A stretch of DNA of 64,000 nucleotides from Rheinheimera lutimaris (lineage in GTDB: Bacteria > Pseudomonadota > Gammaproteobacteria > Enterobacterales > Alteromonadaceae), in the NCBI RefSeq assembly GCF_013283795.1, contig NZ_JABSOD010000003.1, positions 62,001-126,000 of the forward strand, given 5' to 3'. Each line of letters begins with the position of its first letter. Position 1 is the first letter of the stretch. Below the pieces are notes generated by a model, which made no database searches, was not told where the DNA came from, and was given only the letters and a program-made list of their open reading frames with translations. The position numbers and the translations under genes were made by a program. This document shows positions 18,247 through 27,731 of the stretch, piece after piece.

Positions 18247-19463
18247 TTAACCGGCCGCTTACCGTGCTTACGGCGCTGGTATCAGCGTTTAACCTTGCGG
18301 CGCAAGATAACCCGACCTCCTGGTATCAGAACATTAATGCCGACTACAGCCTGCAATGGCAGCAGCGTTATTATCCGCAACAAGGCGAGCCGGGGCAGGC
18401 ACAGCACTACAGCAGTGCCGCCTTCAGCGCCGACTGGTATTGGCAAAGCGCTGACCGGCGGCATCAGTTGGCATTGCAACCTTACCTGCGTTGGGACCAG
18501 CGCGACAACGAGCGGAACTTGCTGGATTTACGCCAGGCTTACTGGCAATACGTTGGCGACGGTTTCGATATAAAAGCCGGCGTCGATATCGTGTTTTGGG
18601 GGGTAACCGAATCACAGCACCTGGTCGATGTCATCAATCAAACCGACGCTGTAGCCAGTGTTGATGGCGAAACTAAACTGGGGCAGCCCATGCTGAACTG
18701 GAACCTGCATGGCAGTGCCGGTAGCCTGGAATTATACTTACTGCCGTATTTTCGCGAACGCAGCTTCGCCGGGCCGGATGGCCGCTTGCGACCTCCGTTT
18801 GTTGTCGACCAGAGCCAGCCACAGTATGAGTCGGCGCAGGCTGAACGCAACCTTGACTTTGCCCTGCGCTGGAGCCGGCGTTTTGCGGCGTTGGAGCTGG
18901 GGCTGAGTTATTTTGAAGGCAATAACCGCGAAGCGCTATTGCAACCTACAGCGCAAAACACGCTGCAACCCCAGCGCCTGCAACCACAGTACCTGCAAAT
19001 GCAGCAGTTGGGGTTAGACAGCTTATGGCTTAGCGGCAGCTGGATTTGGAAACTGGAAAGCATTTACCGCAAAACCCGGCAGCAAGACTTTGTCGCCGCC
19101 ACGGCCGGTTTTGAGTATACCCATGTTGGCTTGTTTGGCAGCAATTGGGATCTGGGCTGGATAGCCGAGTATCAATACGACAGCCGTGACCAACAGGCGC
19201 CGGTACCCGGCCAGAACGATATTTTTGTCGGTGGCCGCTTTGTAGTAAACGATATCGGCGGTACAGAAATACTGCTGGGCATAGCACAAGACCTGGACAA
19301 CAGCGGCAGCCAAAGCGGTAAGCTGGAAGCGTCTACCCGACTGGGCAACAGCAGCCGTTTAAGACTGGATGCGTGGTTTTTCCGCAGCGACTTCAACACA
19401 GATCCGCTGTATTTAATCCGCCGCGACGACTTTCTGCAGCTGAGTTTAGATTACTACTTTTAG
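18243..19463 (+). CDS. Outer-membrane beta-barrel protein of the MMPL operon
   Basis: A 406-residue protein, start GTG at 18243 overlapping the previous stop (GTGA). After a short signal peptide (ending near NLAAQ) the sequence alternates polar and aromatic residues, with strand-like pieces such as RLDAWFFRSDF and the C-terminal DDFLQLSLDYYF carrying the terminal Phe of outer-membrane barrels. It likely forms the surface step of the MMPL/LolA-like system. No named family can be assigned with confidence. Confidence 0.8.
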   Translation: MINRPLTVLTALVSAFNLAAQDNPTSWYQNINADYSLQWQQRYYPQQGEPGQAQHYSSAAFSADWYWQSADRRHQLALQPYLRWDQRDNERNLLDLRQAYWQYVGDGFDIKAGVDIVFWGVTESQHLVDVINQTDAVASVDGETKLGQPMLNWNLHGSAGSLELYLLPYFRERSFAGPDGRLRPPFVVDQSQPQYESAQAERNLDFALRWSRRFAALELGLSYFEGNNREALLQPTAQNTLQPQRLQPQYLQMQQLGLDSLWLSGSWIWKLESIYRKTRQQDFVAATAGFEYTHVGLFGSNWDLGWIAEYQYDSRDQQAPVPGQNDIFVGGRFVVNDIGGTEILLGIAQDLDNSGSQSGKLEASTRLGNSSRLRLDAWFFRSDFNTDPLYLIRRDDFLQLSLDYYF

Positions 19464-19470
19464 CGCCCGT

Positions 19471-19494
19471 CTTAGCCTGTCAGGCCAGGCTAAG
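19471..19494. other. Hairpin between convergent genes
   Basis: CTTAGCCTG (19471-19479) pairs with CAGGCTAAG (19486-19494). It sits where the MMPL operon and the SRPBCC gene converge and may end transcription from either side, though neither strand shows a T-run. Confidence 0.45.
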
Positions 19495-20032
19495 GTGCGG
19501 GGCTTTCCAAAATCAGTTTCAGGTTATCCAGCCCTTGCTGTAAATCGTTCGCTATCATGCTTTCTACATCAATAAACAGCAGCATTAAATTCATCGGGTA
19601 TGGCATATGGCCGCTAAAGCCCCAGCGGATCAATGTACGGTTATCACTCAGCGCTTCGGTTTGCATATAGGCCGGTGATACCGCGTTATACGGCTCGTAA
19701 AAACGTAACTGCAAATCTATGCGCTCACCTTCGGTAATGCCGACAATCTCCTGTTCGCCGGTACCCACATCCGGATTTTCACTGTGCCAGGACGCTACAA
19801 ACCCTACAGTGCCATCAACCCCGCGCGACGCGGTTTGCATTTGCGGATCTATCGTAGCCCAGACACTGAAGTTTTGCTGGTTGCCAACAAAACGCACATA
19901 GTCAAATACCAGCATCGACGGCTGATTAATCTCTGCTTTGGCTTCAACCTGATAATCCTGCTTTACAAATAATGCTGCCACCAGCGGTATCGCCAGCAAC
20001 GTCGCCACACCCACCAACACTTTCTTTAACAT
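19490..20032 (-). CDS. SRPBCC-family protein (polyketide cyclase/START-like)
   Basis: A 180-residue protein with an N-terminal membrane anchor or signal (VLVGVATLLAIPLVAALFV) and an SRPBCC/START-like helix-grip domain. The family pattern is QVEAKAEINQPSMLVFDYVRF for the first strand and helix, WSVWATIDPQ-type aromatic loop, and a C-terminal helix. Such domains bind hydrophobic ligands; many are annotated polyketide cyclase/dehydrase or lipid transport. Ligand unknown. Confidence 0.83.
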   Translation of the reverse strand: MLKKVLVGVATLLAIPLVAALFVKQDYQVEAKAEINQPSMLVFDYVRFVGNQQNFSVWATIDPQMQTASRGVDGTVGFVASWHSENPDVGTGEQEIVGITEGERIDLQLRFYEPYNAVSPAYMQTEALSDNRTLIRWGFSGHMPYPMNLMLLFIDVESMIANDLQQGLDNLKLILESPAP

Positions 20033-20379
20033 CAGCGTTTGTCCTTATTATTAACCACATTATTCTGCTGTAATGCTTTGTACAAAGGTTACTGTGTTGA
20101 CACACAATTCGTTTAAACACGGCCTGCTTAACCATAGTCCGCTTTTTGTTAACACTCCAGCAGTAGCGAATATTGTCTGCGAAACCGCTAAGCTTATCGC
20201 CGATCCGGCTATATTGTGGTCATAACCGCCACCGCCACTATGGCACTAACAATACAAATCTTTAAATAACAAGAAGTTAAATTAAGGCATTTATTTTGCA
20301 GTCATTTATTTTGCAATATTGTGGCAGCCCGCATAGGCCACTTTAACTTTGAATACATAAACACCAACAAGGACATTTT
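20033..20379. promoter_or_regulatory. Intergenic region with tandem 13-bp direct repeat
   Basis: 347 bases without a gene between divergent genes. CATTTATTTTGCA occurs twice (20288-20300 and 20303-20315), 15 bases apart, about 65-90 bases before the repeat-lipoprotein ATG. It could be a regulator site for that gene. No other structure was recognised. Confidence 0.45.
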
Positions 20380-21132
20380 ATGAAAAGCACCGTTATTACA
20401 TTATTCGCCGCCAGCCTGCTTAGCGGCTGTGTTATTTATGTTGGCAATGGTCACGCCGGTGACTTGCAACATGAAGAACGCAAACTGACATTAAATGGCA
20501 GCGACTTAAAGCAACTGCAGGCAGATACCGGTGCCGGCAAATTAGAGATTATCGGCGAATCCGGCCGCAGCGAAGTGGAAATGGTGGCCAATATTTACTA
20601 TTACAACGCCGACGATATTCGCCTTAGCCTTGTCCGCAGTGGCAGCAGCGCCGTGTTAGAAGCCGGCTTTGATAAAAACTTTTATAACGGCAACAGCCCT
20701 TATATCGACGTATTAGTAAAAGTACCACAGCACTTTGGCTTAACACTGGATGATGGCTCCGGCGATACTGATATCCGTGGTTTAACCGGCGACTTGCAGG
20801 TGGAAGACGGCTCCGGCGATCTGCGTATCAATGGCGGCGCCAATGTAACGGTAGAAGACGGCTCGGGTAATCTCTTTATTACGCAGGTGAACGGCAAGCT
20901 GAGCGTTGATGATGGCTCCGGCCAGCTGGAGATCCGCACAGTAAGCGGCGATGTCAGCATTGAAGATGGCTCCGGCGATATTATAGTCAGCGCTGTGGGC
21001 GGTATTGTTACTATTGATGATGGCTCGGGCGATATTAACGTAGACGGCGCCGGCGGCCTGACCATTCTTGACAGCGGCTCGGGTGGCTTAAAACTGAATG
21101 CCATTAACGGCCCGGTAAAGATTAACGATTAA
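20380..21132 (+). CDS. Repeat lipoprotein with DDGSGD beta-solenoid (DUF4097-like)
   Basis: A 250-residue lipoprotein; the lipobox LLSGC puts the lipid on about Cys17. From residue 120 to 245 the protein is built of repeats of about 18-20 residues centred on (D/E)DGSG(D/N), seen about seven times, alternating with short hydrophobic strands such as LTGDLQVEDGSGDLRI. This is the DUF4097/head-GIN-like right-handed beta-solenoid. The Asp/Gly-rich turns could bind calcium. Function unknown. RBS AAGGAC precedes the ATG. Confidence 0.82.
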   Translation: MKSTVITLFAASLLSGCVIYVGNGHAGDLQHEERKLTLNGSDLKQLQADTGAGKLEIIGESGRSEVEMVANIYYYNADDIRLSLVRSGSSAVLEAGFDKNFYNGNSPYIDVLVKVPQHFGLTLDDGSGDTDIRGLTGDLQVEDGSGDLRINGGANVTVEDGSGNLFITQVNGKLSVDDGSGQLEIRTVSGDVSIEDGSGDIIVSAVGGIVTIDDGSGDINVDGAGGLTILDSGSGGLKLNAINGPVKIND

Positions 21133-21232
21133 ACCGGCTAACTACACAAATTTTGTTTATTTCACGCTACCGCATTTGGCTTCGGGCAAAACTGCGGTAG
21201 CATTACGCCTTTGTGCTTAACATTCAGGCGTT

Positions 21233-24200
21233 ATGACAACAGATACAGTGTTTCCCCTTAGCCAGCAACAGTTGGAACTTTGGTTTGATGCGGTGACCTT
21301 TCACCGTGCTCAGGCGTACCTGCAGGCCGGTAAAGTGGTGAAGCTGGAATATAACGGCGACTTATCCGATATCAGCGCTCAGGTATGGGGCGCAGCGTTT
21401 ACGCCGTACCGGCAATATATCAGCCTGAAACAACACAGCGATGGCTGGCAATTACAAAATCGCTGTACCTGCCCGGTTGGTGCCAACTGCAAACATGTAC
21501 TGGCGGTATTATTGCGCTTAAAGCGCGACTACCAGCAACACAAGCTGCAATTAGAACAACAACCGCTGCGGGCTCTCAACCAGTGGTTTGAACAGGTAGA
21601 GCAGTCGCTGGCACCGGCGCCGCAAGATAAAGATGTGGTGCTGTACTTATTGTCTTACGGTCAGGCTGGGTTACAGCTAAGCCCGCGCCGCGTGCGGGAA
21701 AGTAAAAAAGGCGGCTATACCAAGGGCGTGGCCATTGGTAAGTACGACCTGGTCAGCCCCACTATTCCCTATTGGATAGAAGAGCAGGATTACCGCCTGC
21801 TGAGTTATTTCCGTGCCCAAAGCCTGCGCGATTTGCCCCTGCTGGAAGGCGACTGGGGTTATCAGTTGCTGCAACAGTTGCTGCAAAGCGGCCGCTGCTT
21901 TTTCTCTGAAGCCCGCTATGCGGTAGAACGCGGGCCGAAGCGGCAGCTGAGTTTTAACTGGCAAGACACGGCCGGCGGCCAGCAACTGGGTTGGCAACTA
22001 GATGACGATGAGCGCGATTTTGAGCTGGTGTATACCGATCCGCCTTGTTACCTCGACACCAGCTACTACCAACTGGGCGAGCTGGACACCACACTTAGCA
22101 GCCAACAGCTAAAGTTGCTGAATAAAATTCCGGCGATTCCACAGCAAGCCCTGGCCAGCGGCATCAGCCGGTTACAGCAGCTTTTCAGCCAAACCAGCCT
22201 GCCATTGCCCAAAGCCGCCGGCTTAAAGCAAGTAAACACGCCGCCCAAGCCGGTATTACAGTTGAAAATGCTGCCGCATAAAGCCAAAGGCCGCAGCGAA
22301 CCCACGGCCGTATTGCAGTTTCAGTACGCCGATTATCTGCTGCCGCTGGATTTAAGCCGTGCGCAAACCGAACTGCAGCTGGATAACAGTACCATTTTTA
22401 TTAAGCGCCACCGCGCCACAGAAACAACAGCGCTGGAGCAACTGCTGCAACTGGAACTGCTGCAGCTACCGCCATTGCCGCCACCTTATGCCGAACAAAG
22501 TGCCTTTGCTGTCGGCGACGGCCCGGATAACCCGTTGTTATGGCAACCGCTGCTGGACGCCTTGCCAACGCTGGAGCAACACGGCTGGCATATTGCCCGT
22601 GACGAAAACTTTAATCTGGATATTTTAAGCGGCAACCCGTACTTACAGGTGCAGGACAATGCTGTCGGTGGTTTCGCTTTGGCCATCCAGGTCGATATCG
22701 ACGGCACCCAGGTACCGCTGCTGCCGCTGATCAGCCAATGGCTGCGCCAGCACGGCTTGCCGGACGCCGATAAGCCGATTTGGTTATCCTTACCTCAGGG
22801 TAAGCTGGCACTGCCGCTGGCGCTGATCCAGCCGTTTATCGATACCATTATTGAACTGTTAAACCCCCACAAGCCACAGTTCAGCCTGGATTTACCGGCC
22901 TTTAAAGCCGCGCTGTTACCGCCGGAAACCACCAAAGACATTCAGTTTTTAAATGCACAACGGGTGCAGCGCTTAAGCAATTTGCTGCACAATTTTGCCG
23001 GCATTACGCCATGTCAGGTGCCCGAAGGCTTGCAGGCATCGCTGCGTGATTATCAGTTGCAGGGCTTAAGCTGGCTGAATTTTCTGCGCGAATATGGCTT
23101 GGGTGGTATTTTGGCCGACGATATGGGGCTGGGTAAAACACTGCAAACCCTAAGCTTGCTACTGCTGCAAAAACAGCGTGGTGAGCTGCAACACCCGGCG
23201 CTGATTATCTGCCCTACCAGTGTATTAGGCAACTGGCTGGCCGAAGCTGGCCGCTTTACGCCGCAACTGCGGGTGCTGCAAATTCACGGCAATAAACGCC
23301 AGCCGCTGTTTAACGAACTGGCCGATTACGACTTGCTGGTTACCAGCTACCCGCTGGTAGTGCGCGACCATAAATACTATCAAAGCCAGCCGCTCAGCGC
23401 GGTAATCCTGGACGAAGCCCAGCATATTAAAAATGCCGGCAGCCTGGCGGCCAAAGCCGTACGGCTGTTAAAAGCCGACTTTAAACTGGCGTTATCGGGC
23501 ACGCCGCTGGAAAACCATTTGGGCGAGTTAAAATCGATTTTCGATTTTGTATTGCCGGGGTTATTAGGCAATGATGCGCACTTTAACCAGGTGTACCGCA
23601 AGCCGATTGAAAAACACGGCGATACCGAGCGCGCCCATGCGTTAAAGAGCCGCATCGCGCCTTTTATGCTGCGCCGCACCAAAGCCCAGGTAGCCGCAGA
23701 GCTGCCGGATAAAACCGAGATTATTCAGCTGCTGGAGCTGGAAAGCGACCAGCGTAACCTGTACGAGAGTATCCGGCTGGTAATGGAAACCAAGGTGCGC
23801 GAGCTGTTTGTGCAAAAAGGCGTGGCAGCCAGCCAAATTCAGTTTTTAGATGCATTGTTAAAACTGCGCCAGGCCTGCTGCGACGCCAGGCTGGTGCCGG
23901 TAGAACATGCCCGCTCAGTGCAAAGCAATGCCAAGTTACAATGGCTGCGCGATACGCTGCCGGAAATGCTGGAAGAGGGCCGTAATATTTTACTTTTCAG
24001 CCAGTTTGCCAGCATGCTGACACTGATAGAAGACGAGCTACACGCGCTGGGGATCAGCTACAGCAAGCTTACCGGCCAGACTAAACACCGCCAGCAGCAA
24101 ATTGATGCCTTTCAAAACGGTGAAACCCGGGTGTTTTTAATCAGCTTAAAGGCCGGCGGCACCGGGCTCAACCTCACCGCTGCCGACACCGTAATTCACT

Positions 24201-24436
24201 ACGACCCATGGTGGAACCCGGCCGCTGAAGCTCAAGCTACCGACCGCGCCCACCGTATCGGCCAGAAAAAAGCCGTTTTTGTTTATAAGCTGATTGCCGG
24301 CAATACGGTAGAGCAAAAAGTCCAACAGCTACAACAACATAAGCGCCAGTTGGCCGATCAGTTGTTCGCCGGCGGCAAAGGCCAACCCTGGCAAGGCAGC
24401 GCCGACGATTTAATGTCGCTGTTCAGTGCCGACTAA
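21233..24436 (+). CDS. SNF2-family helicase with SWIM zinc finger
   Basis: A 1067-residue DNA-dependent ATPase. A SWIM finger CTCPVGANCKH lies at about residues 80-90. A long middle region follows, then the SNF2/RapA-type motor: DDMGLGKTLQTL (Walker A, about 629), LDEAQHIKN (DEAH-box variant, about 726), LSGTPLENH, and the C-terminal helicase domain with SLKAGGTGLNL and TDRAHRIGQ (about 1003). All key motifs are intact. These bacterial proteins remodel protein-DNA complexes, but the precise partner is not known. Single gene. Confidence 0.93.
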   Translation: MTTDTVFPLSQQQLELWFDAVTFHRAQAYLQAGKVVKLEYNGDLSDISAQVWGAAFTPYRQYISLKQHSDGWQLQNRCTCPVGANCKHVLAVLLRLKRDYQQHKLQLEQQPLRALNQWFEQVEQSLAPAPQDKDVVLYLLSYGQAGLQLSPRRVRESKKGGYTKGVAIGKYDLVSPTIPYWIEEQDYRLLSYFRAQSLRDLPLLEGDWGYQLLQQLLQSGRCFFSEARYAVERGPKRQLSFNWQDTAGGQQLGWQLDDDERDFELVYTDPPCYLDTSYYQLGELDTTLSSQQLKLLNKIPAIPQQALASGISRLQQLFSQTSLPLPKAAGLKQVNTPPKPVLQLKMLPHKAKGRSEPTAVLQFQYADYLLPLDLSRAQTELQLDNSTIFIKRHRATETTALEQLLQLELLQLPPLPPPYAEQSAFAVGDGPDNPLLWQPLLDALPTLEQHGWHIARDENFNLDILSGNPYLQVQDNAVGGFALAIQVDIDGTQVPLLPLISQWLRQHGLPDADKPIWLSLPQGKLALPLALIQPFIDTIIELLNPHKPQFSLDLPAFKAALLPPETTKDIQFLNAQRVQRLSNLLHNFAGITPCQVPEGLQASLRDYQLQGLSWLNFLREYGLGGILADDMGLGKTLQTLSLLLLQKQRGELQHPALIICPTSVLGNWLAEAGRFTPQLRVLQIHGNKRQPLFNELADYDLLVTSYPLVVRDHKYYQSQPLSAVILDEAQHIKNAGSLAAKAVRLLKADFKLALSGTPLENHLGELKSIFDFVLPGLLGNDAHFNQVYRKPIEKHGDTERAHALKSRIAPFMLRRTKAQVAAELPDKTEIIQLLELESDQRNLYESIRLVMETKVRELFVQKGVAASQIQFLDALLKLRQACCDARLVPVEHARSVQSNAKLQWLRDTLPEMLEEGRNILLFSQFASMLTLIEDELHALGISYSKLTGQTKHRQQQIDAFQNGETRVFLISLKAGGTGLNLTAADTVIHYDPWWNPAAEAQATDRAHRIGQKKAVFVYKLIAGNTVEQKVQQLQQHKRQLADQLFAGGKGQPWQGSADDLMSLFSAD

Positions 24437-24459
24437 ACAGCCGGCACTGTTGGCCGCGG

Positions 24460-25884
24460 TTAGTCGGCGTACCACATTCTGGCCTGGCGCGCCGGCAGGC
24501 TGAAGTTGTAACTGCCGCCGTTGATATACACCAGGTTAGCGCCGCTTAATACGTCGCGGTAATTGCGGTACCAGTAAAAGCGGCCATTGGTGTTAACGTT
24601 AAAGCTTTGTGTGCTGCCACATTTATTGATCCCGACTACACCCTCCTGACCACGGCGGAATAATATCGCGCAGTCATTCCACGCCAGCATTTCCATAGCC
24701 TGGCCCTGCATGCGGTTATGAAAGTTCAGCATCTTAGCGATATGGCCGGCGTTATAGGCATTAACCCAGCGGCCGTTATCGGTACCGGTGCTGTCGCTGA
24801 AAATAAGCGGCTTACCGCCGTCGCGTCCCATGACATAGGCATAGGCCAGATATTCGTCGGTCGGGTCCATGATCAGATAACGAAAACCGTCATTGGTCGG
24901 AATATCATGCGTTACGGTAAAGGTCACAGCACGGCTGTTTTGCAGCGCCTGACCCACACTTAACGGGTTGACCAACTGGCTTAAACTGCCGTTAAAAGCA
25001 AAAGCGCTGCGAATGGTATTAAATAACGGAAAATCATAAGCTTTATGGTCGGTGTAAGCCAAATACGGTGCTAAAAAGCTGTCGTATTCGTTATTGCCGG
25101 CACCGCCGCTGGTAATAATTTCACCAAACAAATACATGCCGCTTTTTATGCTGCCGGTGAAAATTTCATTGATATGCCAAATGGTCATATGCTTGGCCGC
25201 ATCCACCCGAAAGCCTTTTACACCGAGGTTTTTCAGTGCGGTTAAGTAGCTGCGCTGCTGTTGCACCACCCAGCTGTTGGGGTTGAGATCCGGTAAACCG
25301 GTATCGCCACCGCCGCCGCATAGGCGCCAGTTTTGTACCTGCCACACGTCGTTATAATTGCTGATGCAATTGGCCGGATTAAAATCGCCGCTACCAAACA
25401 AGCCCTGGCTTAAGTTGCCAAACAGACGTTGGTTGTTCCAGTAGCTGCTGTTATTGCCATAGTCATTCACCGTGCTTTGGCCAGGGAAGTCCGTAGCGCC
25501 ATTGCGCTCATTTGCCATATGGTTCAGCACGATATCAGCGTATACATCCACTTTACGCGCCGGATTGGCGTCGTTCAGCGCATTAATCATATTTACAAAC
25601 GACTGCTTGTTGCCTTTGCAGTGGTCAATTACGCGAATATCCTGCGGCTGATAACGCTGCCACCAGGCACAGTTAGCGGCGTTCGACTTCAGCGGCGGCG
25701 CCACTAACACCGCTTTATAGCCTAAGTCTTTTATTTCATTGGCTTTGGCGGCAACTTCATCATAATGCCAGTCGAAAGCATGCAAAATTGCATCGGCCCT
25801 GACGGCAGAGGTAAATAGCGTTGAGCTAACCAGCAGCGCCAACCAGACCAGTCGGCGCTGTAACAAGGTACTGATTACTTGCAT
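24460..25884 (-). CDS. Secreted GH13 alpha-amylase
   Basis: A 474-residue exported glycoside hydrolase that cuts internal alpha-1,4 bonds in starch or glycogen. The four GH13 regions are present: DIVLNHM (I), GFRVDAAKHM with the nucleophile Asp (II), LFGEIITSG with the acid/base Glu (III) and VTHDIPTND with the transition-state Asp (IV). A C-terminal beta-domain ends at RQARMWYAD; no starch-binding module follows. The ATG at 25884 has AAAGGA seven bases upstream and starts the signal peptide MQVISTLLQRRLVWLALLVS; upstream in-frame starts at 25905 and 25959 are less likely. Confidence 0.94.
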   Translation of the reverse strand: MQVISTLLQRRLVWLALLVSSTLFTSAVRADAILHAFDWHYDEVAAKANEIKDLGYKAVLVAPPLKSNAANCAWWQRYQPQDIRVIDHCKGNKQSFVNMINALNDANPARKVDVYADIVLNHMANERNGATDFPGQSTVNDYGNNSSYWNNQRLFGNLSQGLFGSGDFNPANCISNYNDVWQVQNWRLCGGGGDTGLPDLNPNSWVVQQQRSYLTALKNLGVKGFRVDAAKHMTIWHINEIFTGSIKSGMYLFGEIITSGGAGNNEYDSFLAPYLAYTDHKAYDFPLFNTIRSAFAFNGSLSQLVNPLSVGQALQNSRAVTFTVTHDIPTNDGFRYLIMDPTDEYLAYAYVMGRDGGKPLIFSDSTGTDNGRWVNAYNAGHIAKMLNFHNRMQGQAMEMLAWNDCAILFRRGQEGVVGINKCGSTQSFNVNTNGRFYWYRNYRDVLSGANLVYINGGSYNFSLPARQARMWYAD

Positions 25885-26149
25885 GAGTCTATCCTTTATT
25901 TTCATTGGTTTATGCAAGTCATCCGTGAGTGAGCAGCAGCGCAGAAACGTGTGCGCCACTAAGTGTTATTGACTACCGGCTCCGTTAACACACCCCGAGC
26001 CTACGCCTTTAAAAGCACGATTTATTGCTCATATACGCCAAATTTACAACTTAGCTACAACAGGAACAAAGTGTCTCATTGACCCTGTAGCACAGGCCAT
26101 TTAGGCTTAAGCTCTGATAACCGCCGGTAGCATCACAGGTAAAACCACA

Positions 26150-26650
26150 ATGAAAAACCTGACCGAACATTTAAGCCAATATGCGCTGTATCACCGCGAC
26201 GAGCGTAATATCCTGACCCACTACGCCGGCATACCGCTGATCGTTGTGGCGGTATTTGCCCTGCTGTACTGGCCGTTATTTAGCCTGGCAGGCATGGTTA
26301 TTACCCCGGCATTATTGCTGTTTATCGGCAGTATGGTGTTTTACCTGCGGCTTGATCTGCGCTTTGGTCTGGTGATGTTTATCTTCAGCGGCATAAGTTT
26401 GCTACTGGCAGCGCAACTGGCGGCGTTGCCCTTCGGGCTTTGGCTTGGCAGCGCAATCGCCTTATTTGTCGTCGGTTGGGTACTGCAGTTTATCGGCCAT
26501 TACTATGAAGGTAAAAAGCCGGCCTTTGTTGATGATTTAATTGGCTTACTGGTTGGCCCGCTGTTTATTATGGCCGAACTGGGTTTTAAACTCGGCCTGC
26601 GCAAACCGTTGCAGCAGGATATCGAGCAGATTGCCGGTAAAACGCATTAA
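26150..26650 (+). CDS. Mpo1-like (DUF962) membrane protein
   Basis: A 166-residue membrane protein matching the DUF962/Mpo1 family: HLSQYALYHRDERNILTHY at the start, four hydrophobic helices, and FIGHYYEGKKPAFVDD carrying the conserved histidine. Yeast Mpo1 is an iron-dependent dioxygenase that alpha-oxidises phytosphingosine-derived 2-hydroxy fatty acids; bacterial members likely act on lipid hydroxy acids, though that is inference. Single gene. Confidence 0.9.
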   Translation: MKNLTEHLSQYALYHRDERNILTHYAGIPLIVVAVFALLYWPLFSLAGMVITPALLLFIGSMVFYLRLDLRFGLVMFIFSGISLLLAAQLAALPFGLWLGSAIALFVVGWVLQFIGHYYEGKKPAFVDDLIGLLVGPLFIMAELGFKLGLRKPLQQDIEQIAGKTH

Positions 26651-26745
26651 GTCAGTTGCTGTTCAGCGCCGCTGAGTAAGCTTGTTCGTATTTAAACCGC
26701 CGTTTGAATAAAGAAGTCGGTTCTCACTGAAGTAAGTGGTAGTGA

Positions 26746-27486
26746 ATGAGATTATTGTCCCTGGTTAGCTGCAGCTTTTTGCTGCTGTGTTCTGTATTTG
26801 CCGTAGCCGCCCCAACCAATTTTGACCAAGCCAAACGCTTAGCTCAGCGTATTCACGCCCCCGAAGCGAAAAGCTTTTATTGCGACTGCAATATTCGCTG
26901 GCAAGGCAAAAAAGGCATCCCCGATTTAGCCGGCTGCGGTTATCAGGTACGTAAAAACGGCCAGCGCGCCAACCGGATAGAGTGGGAACATGTTATGCCG
27001 GCGCATCACTTTGGCCACCAGCGCCAGTGCTGGCAAGATGGCGGCCGCAAGAACTGCGTAAAAACCGACAGCGTATTTCGCGCCATGGAAGCCGATTTAT
27101 ACAATCTGGTACCAGCCATAGGCGAGGTAAACGGCGATCGCAGTAATTACCGTTTTGGTGTATTACCCTCCACCCCGGCCAAACACGGCGCCTGCCCGGT
27201 TAAGGTCGATTTTAAACAACAGGTATTCGAGCCCGCACCACCGGTGCGCGGCGATATAGCACGTATCTACTTTTATATGGCCGACAAATACAAACTAAAC
27301 CTGTCCCGTGCCCAACAACAGCTGTTTATCGCCTGGCACAGGCAAGACCCGGTAACCGCACAAGAGCGCCAGTTGAACCAACGCATCCAACAACATATGG
27401 GCCACGACAACCCCTTTGTCAGCGGCAAGCGCGAGTGGAATTTAGGCGATAAGCCAACAGGCTATGGTTTACAAGCCAACCAGTAA
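26746..27486 (+). CDS. endA: Endonuclease I, periplasmic/secreted (EndA/Vvn family)
   Basis: A 246-residue nuclease with a signal peptide (SCSFLLLCSVFAVAAP). The beta-beta-alpha-metal active site is clear: IEWEHVMPAHHFG with the general-base His, and NLVPAIGEVNGDRSNY with the metal-binding Asn. Cysteines in CDCNIRW, AGCGYQV, QCWQ and NC would make the disulphides typical of Vvn-like secreted enzymes. It degrades double-stranded DNA and RNA in the periplasm or outside the cell. Confidence 0.95.
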   Translation: MRLLSLVSCSFLLLCSVFAVAAPTNFDQAKRLAQRIHAPEAKSFYCDCNIRWQGKKGIPDLAGCGYQVRKNGQRANRIEWEHVMPAHHFGHQRQCWQDGGRKNCVKTDSVFRAMEADLYNLVPAIGEVNGDRSNYRFGVLPSTPAKHGACPVKVDFKQQVFEPAPPVRGDIARIYFYMADKYKLNLSRAQQQLFIAWHRQDPVTAQERQLNQRIQQHMGHDNPFVSGKREWNLGDKPTGYGLQANQ

Positions 27487-27731
27487 AGCGGCTGGTAAAA
27501 CCGCGGTATAAAGCTATCTAGACAACGCTTCACTCTCTCCCCACACCTTGCAGGCACCCGATCTCCAAGGTCTCAGAACCATTCGTCACAATATTAAACT
27601 GCTTGATTTAACATCAGTTACAGGCTTAACTGGATTTAATTTTGGAACTTACGGGCTTAGATGCACAACTTACAGATTTAGAGCCTGTGAATAAGCTGTT
27701 AGGGTAAATGATACCGAGTACGGAATAACAA
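27487..27731. other. Spacer before the AT-rich island
   Basis: 245 bases of falling GC content between endA and the first island gene. It contains short imperfect repeats (GGAACTTACGGGCTTAGA, CAACTTACAGATTTAGA) and, at 27690-27698, CTGTTAGGG, which could be a cassette-boundary core site. No convincing gene was seen; an open stretch there encodes a low-complexity tail only. Confidence 0.35.

Noticed and set aside
27560-27690. Short open stretch before the AT-rich island
   Set aside because: No start with a ribosome site and no domain; looks like repeat-derived noise.
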